From Ryuthela nishihirai (lineage: Eukaryota; Arthropoda; Arachnida; Araneae; Heptathelidae): DNA of 64,000 nt. This document shows positions 33,801-44,430 of the stretch, one piece after another. The stretch covers positions 1-64,000 of the forward strand of contig JAWZYU010000678.1 in NCBI GenBank assembly GCA_038380435.1. The letters run 5' to 3'. A program made the translations under genes and the position numbers. The notes under the pieces are model-generated. The model searched no databases. It worked only from the letters and a program-made list of their open reading frames with translations, and was not told where the DNA came from. Position 1 is the stretch's first letter; each line of letters begins with the position of its first letter.

Positions 33801-34440
33801 GTCTTGAGCAGGTGTCACAGTTTAATTATCTTGGGAGCTATGTAACAGATAATGGTGATGTGCGGCATGAGATTAACAGACGAATAGGGATTGCTGCTGG
33901 GACTTTTAAGAAATTATGGAGAGTGTGGAGAAATAGGCGTATACACCTAAAGACTAAAATTAGACTGTATAATAGTTTGGTTCTTTCTAGGGTTAGTTAT
34001 GGTAGTGAAACTTGCACACTTTGTAAGCAAGATAACAGGAAACTAGATGCTTTTGATTCCAGATGCTTACGCAGTATCTTGGGCATTAGGTGGTTCAACT
34101 TTGTAACTAATGATGAGATTAGGAAAAGGAGTTTGCAACCTCCTTTAAGCAGCATATTGTGCAGAGAGAGACTCCGTTGGTTTGGCCATGTTGCCCGTAT
34201 GAATAATTATAGATTGGCGAATAGGGTTATGAACAGTGTGCCTAAAGGCCTCAGAAAGAAGGGGAGACCTAGGATGCGGTGGGCAGACAATGTCAAACAG
34301 GACCTTGTTAGAATTGGTGTGCAGTGGCCAGATGCAGTAGATGTAGCTCAGGATAGACTTCCTTGGAGAACTAAATTGCACGGTCTGGTTGGACCTCCGT
34401 AGCCCATGGCTGCTTGAGGATGATGATGATGATGATGATG
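30849..34440 (+). mobile_element. RTE-like LINE, near full length
   Basis: It spans about 580 bp of 5' sequence, one long ORF and a short 3' UTR ending in (GAT)n at 34416-34440. The length (about 3.6 kb), absence of a separate ORF1, APE endonuclease plus RT in one frame, and simple-repeat 3' end fit RTE-type elements. The 5' boundary is placed where the P module stops. I see no target duplication: P-module sequence lies on the left and a SINE1 tail tip on the right. Confidence 0.85.
31433..34402 (+). CDS. LINE ORF: AP endonuclease and reverse transcriptase, 989 aa
   Basis: The protein of this element nicks target DNA and reverse-transcribes the element RNA at the nick. Endonuclease residues about 30-270: SWNVRTL (34-40), LGLQETRW (61-68), YAPTED (135-140), LGDFNAK (169-175), MIDYI (238-242), SDHYLV (265-270). 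Reverse transcriptase about 500-750: HKSPGVDEIT (504-513), FKKGDRSSCDNYRGISLL (554-571), FRSGRG (601-606), motif A FVDFKKAFDS (632-641), motif B SGVREGCILSP (689-699), motif C DYADDLALLA (733-742). The C-terminus has RLRWFGHVARM (913-923) and GRPRMRWADNV (944-954). In motif B, Glu replaces the Gln found in both decayed copies and in most LINEs, which may impair activity. A TAA lies in frame 18 bases upstream of the ATG. The frame is otherwise intact, so the insertion is young compared with the other two. Confidence 0.97.
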   Translation: MSAIRGLFDIVGIPSLNKHSFFKHPTNHFLSIGSWNVRTLHRAFSLDVLTQEFHRYNLDILGLQETRWTDKGQILKNNLKFLFSGRDDNKHHQGVGLLLSRHASDGLLGYECINERFLTAKFQTSVKDLNVICCYAPTEDADEDEKDRFYEQLQDILNSVKKGDITLVLGDFNAKDGTDSDLWGGVIGPFGIGSCNSNGQRLLQVSKLNGFRITNTYYKHRDKHKYTWVSPDGLHKNMIDYILINSKWTSSVRNTRAYRGAEIGSDHYLVKSVLQLKLKKCCARVKKFTFNAEALKDPVIAKAYHDRLLSHYDSHGLLTTEVEEEWDHFKQAFLDTNSTLLGKKEQKRQNYLSDKALELISERKNCRNALNQYPTSPNRKHYRNLNKLVKDQLAADKNFWLDGLADKAEEAVRQHNSRELYQIVNVLCGRKRTGIQGLKDKQGKVIEGEDSVMARWAEHFSDVLNNVVSSTPIVCNDDRCIGGFNVGPITQSEVSLAVSKLKLHKSPGVDEITTEMLRAGNVSVTTWMTEILNLFYDKGMVPKDFTRAIVIPIFKKGDRSSCDNYRGISLLSVPGKVLSMIVRNRIKNLVDRQLRDEQCGFRSGRGCVDQIFSLRQILEKCLEFQKPLVASFVDFKKAFDSVDRHNLWLIVRSYGIPDKLVNIMKALYNNTESCVRVGKACSNWFSITSGVREGCILSPFLFSLVIDYVMRNSLQGKDFGLKWAGDRKISDLDYADDLALLANDVDEMNSFIRAVDETGSRVGLVINREKTKVMKIGQAGCDSVNLNGCSLEQVSQFNYLGSYVTDNGDVRHEINRRIGIAAGTFKKLWRVWRNRRIHLKTKIRLYNSLVLSRVSYGSETCTLCKQDNRKLDAFDSRCLRSILGIRWFNFVTNDEIRKRSLQPPLSSILCRERLRWFGHVARMNNYRLANRVMNSVPKGLRKKGRPRMRWADNVKQDLVRIGVQWPDAVDVAQDRLPWRTKLHGLVGPP

Positions 34441-34793
34441 GTGCAAAAAAGTGCCGCTCAGTGTTAAAACAATCCAAATGCATTTACGATTGGTTTACTG
34501 AGTACTACTCCTTAACAGAGATTCAGAAGATATTTATGTGGGTGTTGAAATGAAACGATTAAATGCAGTGTTGCCAACGTCGAAAGATGAAATGATGCCC
34601 AAGCTTCAGAATATGACGGCAGTGGATTTGGCAGCGATTTTTGTTTCAACGTAGGATTGGTTGGTTGTTTTATCTCTGAGCGGCACTTTTTTGCACACCA
34701 TGGGCTAAATGACCAGGTCACATGGACCCCTAAGGCTCAGAGAAGGTTACGGGAACCACTGGAAAAACTATTGGGAGATAGATGGATCTCTAT
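34441..34793. repeat. SINE1 tail tip, Y module copy 1 and SINE1 tail unit
   Basis: TGCAAAAAAGTGCCGCTCAG at 34441 is the tip of a plus-strand SINE1 tail. The Y module lies at about 34470-34655 with its 34-codon frame from 34551. A minus-strand SINE1 tail unit starts at about 34660 and is interrupted at 34794. Confidence 0.85.
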
Positions 34794-35306
34794 GTTGCGA
34801 TCTTATGCAACCACGGCAATTCCCGGTTCCGCCTGACAGCACTACCTGGTTAAGAAAAGCCATGACCATCTAGAGCTGAGGGCAAGGAATACGCCCTATA
34901 GGCGCACCTCAACCCCAGCCTCACATGGCAGCAGTCCTATAGAAGGAAAGCTGACCACCGGAAGAAACATTACTCTAATCTATTCCCCGGTTTGCAAATG
35001 TGCAAGGATATAAAGATCCAAGCTCGATCGGCACCCGGGGTGGAGACTCTTAGTAAGACCCAGACTTTTTGGACAGCTCGTGCCTACTAGGCCGAGGGAA
35101 ACCTTTTGGCAGAGCCGTCGAACTGACCACACAGGTCCCTGAGAGGTGAGGTCTCCGACGCCGTCACCACTCGACCGGCAATCAAGCCGGCCAGCAGCGT
35201 CTTCAACCTCGGTTGGCCTTGGCCATGTCCAACCGGCGCCCAACCCGGTCGGCACAGCCTTCAGCCGGGTTGCTGGGCCCTAGGCCCCCCCACCACGACA
35301 AGGTGG
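34794..35306 (-). mobile_element. Second copy of the 625-bp retroposon, internally shortened
   Basis: The reverse complement matches 28079-28703 from near its 5' hairpin (CCACCTTGTCGTGGTGGG) to its 3' end (CAACATAGAGATCC). It lacks the first 12-14 bases and about 100 internal bases. It sits inside a SINE1 tail unit (AGATGG on the left, ATGGTAGCCTCCC on the right). Confidence 0.9.
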
Positions 35307-35800
35307 AATGGTAGCCTCCCGTCAAGGCCATCCAGCGTGTTCTTTAACGTTGTGTTGTTTTATCTCTGAGCGGAACATCTTCGTACCAGCGCCCGCCAGT
35401 GTTGGCTACGCTGGATCCCAGGCTGCCAAATACCCAGGCCCTTCGCAGGCACCACTGGTTACTTCGGGGGCTAGCTCATCACAGCGTGTGGACGGACCGT
35501 GATGATAGCGCGTCCTCCCTACCCCCCAAACACGAGTTGTTCCGTTGTTTTCCACCAGACTACGACGTCGTGGTTTCGAACCAAACGGCTCGTGGTGGAG
35601 AGTCTTCGAAATGGGCTCCACAGCCCATTTGCTTATATAGCAGGTCTTCAGGGCATTTATTAATTAGCGGTAGGTAATATTTTGAAAGTTGCGTCATAAA
35701 AAATGAGGAATCTGGAAACGCAAAAAATCTGACCAAGGGTCATCGGTTAGAGGTCACCGAGATCTAATTATGGAGGAAATTTCATAAAGATAGGTCAAGC
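35307..35800 (+). repeat. SINE1 tail remnant and P module copy 1 (3' part)
   Basis: 35307-35375 completes the interrupted SINE1 tail unit. At 35376 the P module starts abruptly at CATCTTCGTACCAGCG, lacking the E-box repeats and hairpin. It continues through CTCCACAGCCCATTTGC and TTATATAG to the Q module. Confidence 0.85.
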
Positions 35801-37984
35801 AGGTTTTTTTTAAAAGGCATTCAAAATTCCCATAGAAATAACATGAAGGAAACCACCTCAAATTTTTTTAGAAACCAAAACCGAGGGAGAACAACATTTC
35901 AAAGTGAAACATGAAACCTGTTAAATGACGTTCGAAAACGAATGAGGTTCGTCACCCTTTGAATTATGGGTAAAGGGTTTCAAAGATGGACTCGAGCAAA
36001 TGAGATTTCTTGGTAATTTTAAAGTATAGGGAAAAGCTGGATCGAAAACCTAATGTTATCCTATGGATATTAGTCCTAGCGAAAAATCTTTATAACGCTC
36101 GAACCGTTCGAGATAGCGGGTTCGGACTACGTGATTCGGGATCTACCTCAAATTATTTCACTTCCATATGGAGGAGGAGGCTCTAAACTTTCCATATGGA
36201 GGAGGAGGCTCTAAACTCAACGTTTAAAAAGTTTAAAATGAATTTTTAACTGTTAAAATCTCGAGATCCGCACGTCCCGAGTCGAATCCGGGTTCGGAAT
36301 CGGATGTGTCTCGACGAGATGTTTCAGAAAAGGGATCACACGATAGGGCTACGTCTAATATTTAAGAAGTTAGCATCAGCCAATCAGCATTCAGCATCTC
36401 AAAATTCTGGAATCCCATTCGTTCTAGGTTGTAGAGGTAGATTTAAAATGTGCTCCCTTTTTTCAATGTAAAGGAATTCCTATGATAAGAACGCACTTAT
36501 AATTTTCAACCAATGAGATTAACTGGACGGATTCGTTCTCACTGGGCTTAAAAGAATGAGGGGCGTTTCATCATAATTCGGAACACGGAATTCTTTTCTT
36601 ACTAGGAGGACTGAAGGGATAGAGATTTTATCCCTAACGAGATAGATAAATAAATATTTTTAACCAATCACAGCTCAGGAAGCTGATTAAGAAACGGTTA
36701 AAATGGCTCCTAACTGTCAGTGACTTACTACTAGTATTTCCTATGCCTCAGAATAGGGAATCATGGGAGTCACCAAATGGACTAATTAAAGTATTTAAAT
36801 ATATTTTTAACTTTAAATCTTCCATATTTAGAAAAGATAATTGAATAATTATTTTTAACCAATCACATTTAAACCTTCAGATGCCAACGGATTCTATTGG
36901 ATATTTCATTTCAGGTCGGAACTACTCTATTCTGCAGTCTGCAACATACGGAGTACATTGCACATGAGATCTGCGCATACCTAGGACCTTTACACATGAA
37001 TTGTCATATAAGGACATATCTATGACGTCACATATATAAATAACCAATCATTTCAAACCTTAACGATGACATCAGGATATAGTTATACCAATATGTACCC
37101 TATGATAATACATAGGCGCACTCAATCTGAGCATTTCAATCTCCTTATACGTATACATGGACAGCATTATGACGTCACAATTTATTAGCCAATCAGATTT
37201 GTCACGTGATTTCAATTAACCAATCAATTCAAACCTTAATCATTGTATATTTATCCTAGTGCTTTGGTATACGAACAGTCAAAATTCACCCGCCCCTGCA
37301 ATGGCACCATGCTTTCTCTACGGATCTCCTCAATTGCACTCCTTACATGTTAACCTATGGGTAATCTGGGTCAAACAGTCACTATGTCTAGCCACTAAAT
37401 TAATGAATAAATAAATTATTTATTTTTCTACTACTCTTATTCTACAGAATAGGGATATGGCATTCTTCATGTCTTTAAAAACATGGATGCTTACAGGTAG
37501 ACATGGATGTCAGAAAGATGAGACTTCTTTTAACCAATTCTGGGGGCGTTTTTTATAATAATTTCACTTTTTTCACTTTTATTCCACACTCCGGAAAGGA
37601 TCGATACACTTTTTAAATACTTTCAATGGAGTGAAAGGACTTTTTTATTACATTTTAATTTCACTAAGCCTAATCTCATACTATTAACATACGGATGAGC
37701 TATATCTCAACTTCTAATCACTCTTTTCAACCTTTCTTCATAGTTTTCAATCCTCTTTCATTCTATACATAGCGCAAGCCTCAAAATCCTCCATAGAGTG
37801 AAGCCACGGGGCCCGTGCAAAATAGTCCCCAACTCACAAGGGGAAGACTTGCCGCAAAGCCCCTTGCAACGGGAAACGCAGGGCCCACATATAAAAAGCC
37901 CCCAACCCGCGAGTGACGCACGCCCCGAAACGCCTAGAACCCGCACTATATTAGACTTACTCACCGAGGGGAGGGGGGAGGGGG
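35801..37984 (+). repeat. Q module, copy 1 (promoter-like, duplicated)
   Basis: A 2.1-kb noncoding module repeated at 44431-46560, 55141-57237 and, inverted, 61056-62640. On the plus strand it carries seven CCAAT motifs (near 36380, 36509, 36662, 36857, 37043, 37188, 37218). There are two perfect CRE sites TGACGTCA (37023-37030 and 37170-37177), the first followed by TATATAAATA, and a TCACGTGA near 37201. A GC-richer 3' segment has ACATATAAAAAGCCC near 37886. No consistent coding frame is present. Confidence 0.75.
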
Positions 37985-38037
37985 CTCACTCGGTAGCGCG
38001 CCAGGCTCGTAATCTGCATTTCCCAGGTTCGAGTACA
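37985..38037 (+). repeat. SINE1 head fragment broken at the B box
   Basis: The A box GGCTCACTCGGTAGC, the loop CTCGTAA and the start of the B box GGTTCGAG are present. The sequence then switches at TACAGTCGC to the MITE array. The same join is seen in the inverted copy near 60990. Confidence 0.85.
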
Positions 38038-38840
38038 GTCGCCTTCATGTACAGTCGCTCAAAAGAGTATCCGAACACTACCGTTGATTATAGAATTCAG
38101 AAAAATATCTGGCAACGTTTTTTTTTAAATTAGCGATCTGGCAACCTTTGTGTACAATACATGTACAGTTGCTCAAAAAATATCCGAACATTATGGTTGA
38201 TTACAGAATTCAGAAAAAATATATGGCAACGATTTTTTTTACAAATTAGTGATCTGGCAACCTTCGTGTACAATACATGTACAATTGCTCAAAAAATATC
38301 CGAACATTATGGTTGATTACAGAATTAAGGAGAAATATCTGGCAACGATTTTTTTTTACAAACTAGTGATCTGGCAACCTTCGTGTACAATATATGTACA
38401 GTTGCTCAAAAAATATCCGAACATTATGGTTGATTACAGAATTCAGAAGAAATACCTGGCAACGATTTTTTTTACAAATTAATGATCTGGCAACCTTCGT
38501 GTACAATATATGTACAGTTGCTCAAAAAATATTCGAACACTACGGTTGATTACAGAATTTAGAAAATATATGTGGCAACGTTTTTTTTACAAATTAGCGA
38601 TCTGCAACCTTCGTGTACAGTCGCAAAATAAAATATCCGAACACTATGGTTGATTACAGAATTCAGAAGAAATATCTGGCAACGATTCCTTTTTTTAGAA
38701 ATTAGTGATCTGGCAACCTTCGTGTCACTTGACACGAAGGTTCCCAGATCACTTATTTCTAAAAAAAATTGTTGCCAGATATTTTTTCAGAATTCTGTAA
38801 TCAACCACAGTGTTCGGATATTTTTTTGAGCGACTGTACG
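38038..38840 (-). repeat. MITE half-unit array, 116-bp period, ending in a palindrome
   Basis: About six direct units (CAGTTGCTCAAAAAATATCC, TTGATTACAGAATTCAG, GATCTGGCAACCTTCGTGTA) are followed at about 38728 (GTGTCACTTGACAC) by one unit in the opposite orientation ending GAGCGACTGTAC. The array therefore ends as a complete palindromic MITE whose left arm was multiplied. Confidence 0.9.
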
Positions 38841-38989
38841 CTCGTGGGAGGGGAAAGAAAAAAATATTTTTACTTCCTTTTGGCTGTGAAAGTATATTAA
38901 AGAATATTATTTTCGGTGGGAAATGAGAGAATCAAGAAAAGGTAAAGAACACACGTCTGTTCGTGGTGCTGAGAATAAAGGCAAGTTCC

Positions 38990-39345
38990 CCGTCCCATGG
39001 CCGAGTGGTCAGCGCGCTTGGCTATTGATCTAAGGGACCTGCGTTAGAGCCCTGGGTAAGGCATTGATGGATGGTTGGCTACTGATCCTGAAATACTCCC
39101 AATATCGGCAGATAAAGCCCCCGCCCCGAAATTGGTTCCAAACACCCATAAACAGGCCCTTAGTGGCAGAAAACGCACCGATGCCCCAAAAAACGCTGTG
39201 TGAAACCACCCCAAAACTACCTGGGTTCGAGCCCCGATGTTTTTCTGCTGAGGTCCTACCATCTTCTCAGGACTTGTCTTATGATATATAAACTGACAGG
39301 GTCCTGTCAGACCTCTGCGACAAGCAGCTGCTTGAGGGGGATGTT
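38990..39345 (+). repeat. SINE2 with a double tRNA-like head
   Basis: GTCCCATGGCCGAGTGGTC and a degraded B box are followed by about 145 bp that restart with GGTTGGCTACTGATCC and end in a second, intact B box GGGTTCGAGCCCC. One SINE2 body then follows. The copy at 47272-47632 has the same structure through segmental duplication. Confidence 0.85.
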
Positions 39346-41010
39346 TTACTGATTGCTTTCCGAATTTTTTTCTTCCATTTCATGGGTAGCAATCGAAAGG
39401 AATTTTGCTTTCAGTCCCAGTGAAATATTTTAAAGAACGGAGTAAGTTTGAGTAACTTTGTTTGCATTATGCATTAAAGGAAATAAAAAAGAGCAACCGA
39501 AGCTAACGAGCTGCGAATTTCTGCAGTTACTTCTTTCAAAATGATTGAAGTATTTACATAAACTACGGTTTTATAGAAATACATTTTCGCAATAAGAACT
39601 AGTCATTGATTTGGTTTTGTCAGGTTTAGAGATTAAGTAGATAAAAAAAAAAAGTTTGATTGATAAATGAAAAGCCAGCAGCGTTTTTCTCGCAATCTCA
39701 CATTTTAGTCACATTATAGTTAGTACTTAGCTTAGAGTGTTTTTGAAATCCATTATTATTCAGTGCATTAATTCATTTCAATTTCTAAATGCAAATGTTT
39801 ATTGTAGGAACGAAGGCGTTTGAATACTTCTAGAGAACGAGACAGGTAGGGGAAAAAATATTCCATGCAGTTCTACTCTTAAAATCTCTGGAATTTATTG
39901 CAAAAGTTTAATTATGAGTTATTCTTCCCAAATAACATTTCAAACTTTTCCATTTTACCTATTTCGAGGCAAAATTTCGAAAAGTACCTTTGAATTGACT
40001 TTAGACGTTAATCTTCTACTTCTACATTATTTAGCAAACTCTGTTTTCGTTGCCAGATCTCGCTAACATATTATGCATAATTCATTAACTTTAATTAGAA
40101 AAGCTTCATCTGATCGGTATTTTATTGCAGAGAATGGGATAAATGGCCAGGTTACAAGGGCCCCTAGGGCTAAGATAAAAACTTAACGAGGCTAGAGAAG
40201 AGAAATTGATATTTCAAGAAAAAAATTAAATTGAAATTCACATTTGAAGAATGATAGCACGATTTTAATACTTGATCATTTCCTCCATTTGAAATTATTT
40301 TTGTTGAATCAACTTCTATAAGTAAAACAAGCAGAAAAAACACTTAAAATAGGCCAAAGTTAAATATTAGAAATTTTTAAAATCATTAAATACTATATTA
40401 GTAAGGAATGAACCTTTTCACGACTTTTTCTTCAATAAAAGATTAGATGCCAATTTATGATGAAAACCATTAATAGCTAATTCTAACTGAATATAAATTA
40501 TAATATTAATATAATTGAATAATAATAGGTAATTATAGAAGGATTTAAAACTAATTTCCATCTGTACATCAATGACTTTGTTTTACATTAAGACTCTATG
40601 GAAGCTGAACTACCTGTACATCGTTTAGAACAGTCTGTTTTCGTTGCCAGATCTCACCAACAAACTATGCAGATGAAAATTCATTTATTTTATTCCAGAA
40701 GCCGTTCTTTCGTCTGATCATTTGAAAATAATTGCCCTTAGAGTTCAAAATACTGATGGATTCAGTGATTGCCCACCTATTGAAAGTTTTAAAGGGGGGC
40801 TTTAAAACAATTTTTTTTTTATTTACAAGAGTTTAAAAAAGCTTTTCTATTAAGAATATTCTGAAGATCTGTGTCATATCATAGAGAGCAATGATACCTC
40901 GTTTGGATTATTTTAGTAAATAAGAGGTAAAAAATCCTTAACTAGAAAAATAATTTATATTTATAAAATAGAGATTAAAATGAATAATAGCTAAACAAAC
41001 AAAGGGAGTT
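39346..41010. repeat. R module, copy 1
   Basis: A 1.65-kb AT-rich low-copy sequence repeated at 47633-49325 and inverted at 59376-60780. I see no coding frame. Short internal echoes of GTTTTCGTTGCCAGATCTC occur near 40046 and 40640. Confidence 0.85.
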
Positions 41011-41179
41011 GGGTTGTTTTACCTGTCAGGATATGTTTTGTACACATTGGGCTAAATGGCCAGGTCACAAACATCCCTAGAGCTTAAAGAAGTTTGGGGA
41101 AAAGGGACTCACTGGACAACTGTTGGGAGACAGATGGTAGTCTCTTATCAAAACCATCCAGCGTGTTGTTTAATGTGTA
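41011..41179 (-). repeat. SINE1 tail, single diverged unit
   Basis: One unit with GGGCTAAATGGCCAGGTCAC and GGGAGACAGATGGTAG, cut at its 3' end by the MITE at 41180. The same unit is at 49326-49490 and inverted at 59203-59375. Confidence 0.88.
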
Positions 41180-41421
41180 CAGTTACTCAAAAAATATCCG
41201 AACTCTATGGTTGATTACAGAATAGAGAAAAAATATCCGGCAAATTTTTTTTAGAAATTAGGGATCTGGCAACCTTGATCTAGGACGTGATTCTGGCAAC
41301 CTTGATCTAGGACGTGATTCTGGCAACCTTCGTGTAACGTGACACGAAGGTTGCCAGATAACTAATTTCTAAAAAAATCGCTAAATCAACCGTAATGTTC
41401 GGATACTTTTTCGAGCGATTG
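41180..41421. mobile_element. Palindromic MITE, 242 bp, TA-flanked
   Basis: TA at 41178-41179 and 41422-41423 flank ends CAGTTACTC and GAGCGATTG. The centre is GTAACGTGACAC. Short ATCTAGGACGTGATTCTGGC duplications near the centre make it longer than the 214-bp form. Confidence 0.88.
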
Positions 41422-41423
41422 TA

Positions 41424-41660
41424 CTCGAAACGTCGGATTCCTATTATAGTAAGGCTCCGTAATCCGACCTGCAGAACCGGTGACATTTCTCCCTCGGGCA
41501 GTAGGGGGACACCGATGAGCTTGCAAAGTCCGTCGGATGGGACGTTAAAGAACGCGATGCATTGCCGCGACTAGAGATATCTGTTTTCCCTCCCCAAACC
41601 TTTTCTGCTATTCCTTGTGGCCTGGCTATTTAGCCCATTGTGTGCATAAAAAATGCGAGT
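41424..41660 (+). repeat. Degenerate SINE1
   Basis: Traces of the head (CGTAATC) lead into CACCGATGAGCTTGCAAAG, GATGGGACGTTAAAGAACGC and GGCTATTTAGCCCATTGTGT. An old, strongly diverged copy. The duplicate is at 49727-49945. Confidence 0.8.
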
Positions 41661-42290
41661 ATAAAAGCCTCATTTTCTCACGTATACCAAAAATACATTT
41701 TTATATATGGTGAATGTTTGATTAACACAGGAATTGCGGTGTCCATCGAAGTCATAAGCCTTTTGCCTCTGTGGCAGACATGGAGCATTCCATTCCTTTT
41801 TTTTAGGATCTTAATATAGATAGATACCAAAAAAACTTAATATTTAAAATCGGCGAAGAAATGGAATCTCGTAAATGGATCCCCGCGATTACGGAAATCT
41901 ATAGATGTTCGGTAAAAGTCACAAAAGAAAGAGGGTACAAAGAATCAAAAGTCGCAAAAATTCACTCTGTTGCAGAATCCATAAGAAAGCTGTGGGGGCT
42001 TTTTTGGAGTGGAGACGCACTTTCAACATTTATTATGATTGTAAGAGTGCGAATCTCTCATTCCCTATCCGGTGCACAGCGACTTTTTCATCACTCTCTA
42101 TAATGCCGTTTTTTGGTTTTCGACTCTTTCTGAAGCCTTTTTTTTTATGTGACTTTAATATCTATATATCTTCGTAATCAGGAGACTTGGTACTTCAATG
42201 TGTTGAATGGCTTTGTTGCCAGATTCCGTGTCAAACGTTTTGCTCCGGCGGAATGCATGTTTTAGAATTTCGGAAAAAAACAATTTTTGA
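41661..42290 (+). repeat. E module, copy 1, with a conserved short frame
   Basis: It matches 49946-50640. A frame starting ATGGAATCTCGTAAATGG (41861) gives MESRKWIPAITE and runs about 47 codons in parallel in both copies (KESKVAKIHSVAESI) before the copies differ. I do not recognise it. It could be an exon, a small ORF, or chance. Confidence 0.6.
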
Positions 42291-43500
42291 AGAATCCAAC
42301 GTTGAAGAACACAGTGGATGGCCTTGACGGGAGGCTATCATATATGTCCCAACATCTGTTCCAGTGGGTCCCCAACCTTCTCCGAGCCTTCGCGGTACTT
42401 ATGACCTGGCCATTTAGCCCATGGTGTGCAAAAAAGTGCCGCTCAGCGTTAAAACATTCCAAATGCACTTACGATTGGTTTGCTGAGTACTACTCCTTAA
42501 CAGAGATTCAGAAGATGTTTATGTGGGTGTTGTAATGAAACGATTAAATGCAGTGTTGCCAACCTCGAAAGATGAAATGATGCCTAAGCTTCAGAATATG
42601 ACGGCAATGGATTTGGCAGCGATTTCTGTTTCAACGTAGGATTGGTTGGTTGTTTTACCTCTGAGAGGCACTTTCTTGCAAACCATGGGCTAAATGGTCG
42701 CGTCACATGGAACCCTAAGTCTCAGAGAAGGTTAGGGGACCCACTGGAAAACCTGTTGGGAGACAGATGGTAGCCTCCCGTCAAGGCCATCCAGTGTGTT
42801 CTTTAACGTTGGGTTGTTTTACCTCTGAGTGGGACATTTTTGCGCACCATGTACTAAATGGCCAGGTGATATTTATCCCTAAGGTTCAGAGAAGGTTAGG
42901 GGACCCACTGGAAAAGCTGTTGGGAGACAGATGGTAGCCTCGCGTCAAGGCCATCCAGCGGGTTCTGTAACGTTGGGTTGTTTTACCTCTGAACGGCACT
43001 TTCTTGCACACAATGGGCTAAATGGCGAGGTCACATGTACCCCTAAGATTCAGAGAAGGTTAGGGGACCCACTGGAACAGCTGTTGGTATCAGATGGTAG
43101 CCTCCAATCAAGTCCATCCAGTTTGTTCTTTAACGTTGGGTTGTTTTACCTCCTAGCGGCACTTTTTGCACACCATGGGCTAAATTGCCAGGTCACATGG
43201 ATCCCTAAGGCTCAGGGAAGGTTGAGGGAGGAGACCCACTGGAACAGCATTTGGAAATCAAATGGTAGCCTCCGGTCGAGTCCATTTAGTTTGTTCTTTA
43301 TCGTTGGGATGTTTTACCTCTGAGCGGCACTTTTTTGCACACCATGGGCTAAATGGCCAGGTCACATGGACCCCTAAGTTTCAAAGAAGTTTAGGGGACC
43401 CATTGGGAAAGCTGCTGGGAGACAGATGCTAACCTCCCGTCCAGTTGGTTTGTTTTACGACTGAGAGACTTTTTTTGCATACAATGGGCTAAATGGCCAG
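42291..43500. repeat. SINE1 tail, Y module copy 2 and 5-unit SINE1 tail array
   Basis: A plus-strand SINE1 tail lies at 42291-42455. The Y module follows at 42460-42640 with its 34-codon frame from 42535. About five minus-strand tail units (42645-43500) end at the MITE half. Confidence 0.88.
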
Positions 43501-43503
43501 GTA

Positions 43504-43595
43504 CAGTCGCTCAAAAAAGTATCCGAACACTATGGTTAATTTCAGAATTCAGAAAAAATATCTGGCAACGATTTTTTTAGAAATTAGTGATACAT
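43504..43595. mobile_element. MITE, left half only
   Basis: TA at 43502-43503, then CAGTCGCTCAAAAAAGTATC through GGCAACGATTTTTTTAG to TTAGTGATAC, where the P module begins. It has one arm without the second. Confidence 0.85.
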
Positions 43596-43609
43596 ACCCT
43601 ACCTGTACA

Positions 43610-44430
43610 TACCCTACTGAAAAAGAAACGGATTTAAAACAAAAACATCAGAAAAAGACATTTTACTCAGAAAAGTAAAAAAAAATGACCCTTTCTACTG
43701 TCCAAGGTAGAGTCACGTGACCTAAAAATTTATACTCCAGAGATTCATCACTTGGCCTCCGCTCAACAGGGGCGTGTCATGATAATTCTGAGCACCGAGT
43801 CACGTGATCCGAAGATTCACACTCCAGAGATGCATCACTTGACGGATTCGTTCGCTCATTAAGGGCGTTTTAAATAATGCGACAGGCGGTGTATTGTATA
43901 TCGAGATACATTAAGAATACTCTATAAAGGCGATTCGGAAAAAGTACAATGTACCGGCTATTACAATTCCGTAATAGCCGATACGCCATACCTTTCCTAA
44001 GGGCCACATCTTCGTACCAGCGCCCGCCAGTGTTGCCTACGCTGGATCCCAGGCTGCCAAATGCCCAGGCCCTGCGCAGGCACCACTGGTTACTTCGGGG
44101 GCTAGCTCATCAGGGCGTGTGGACGGACCGTGATGATTGCGCGTCCTCCCTACTCCCCCAAACACGAGTTGCTCCGCTGTTTTCCACCAGACTACGGCGT
44201 CGTGGTTTCGAACAAAACGGCTCGTGGAGCAGACTCTTGGAAATGGGCTCCACAGCCATTTTGCTTATATAGTAGGTCTTTAGGGCATTTATTAATTAGC
44301 GGTAGGTAATATTTTGAAAGTTGCGTCACAAAAAATGAGGAATCTGGTAACGCAAAAAATCTGACCAAGGGTCATCGGTTAGAGGTCACCGAGACCTAAT
44401 TATGGAGGAAATTTCATAAAGATAGGTGAA
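43610..44430 (+). repeat. P module, copy 2
   Basis: It contains GTCACGTGA near 43712, the hairpin at 43955-43980, the frame at 43949-44272 and the TTATATAG motif, all as in copy 0. The 5' edge lacks the SINE1 body remnant. Confidence 0.87.
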
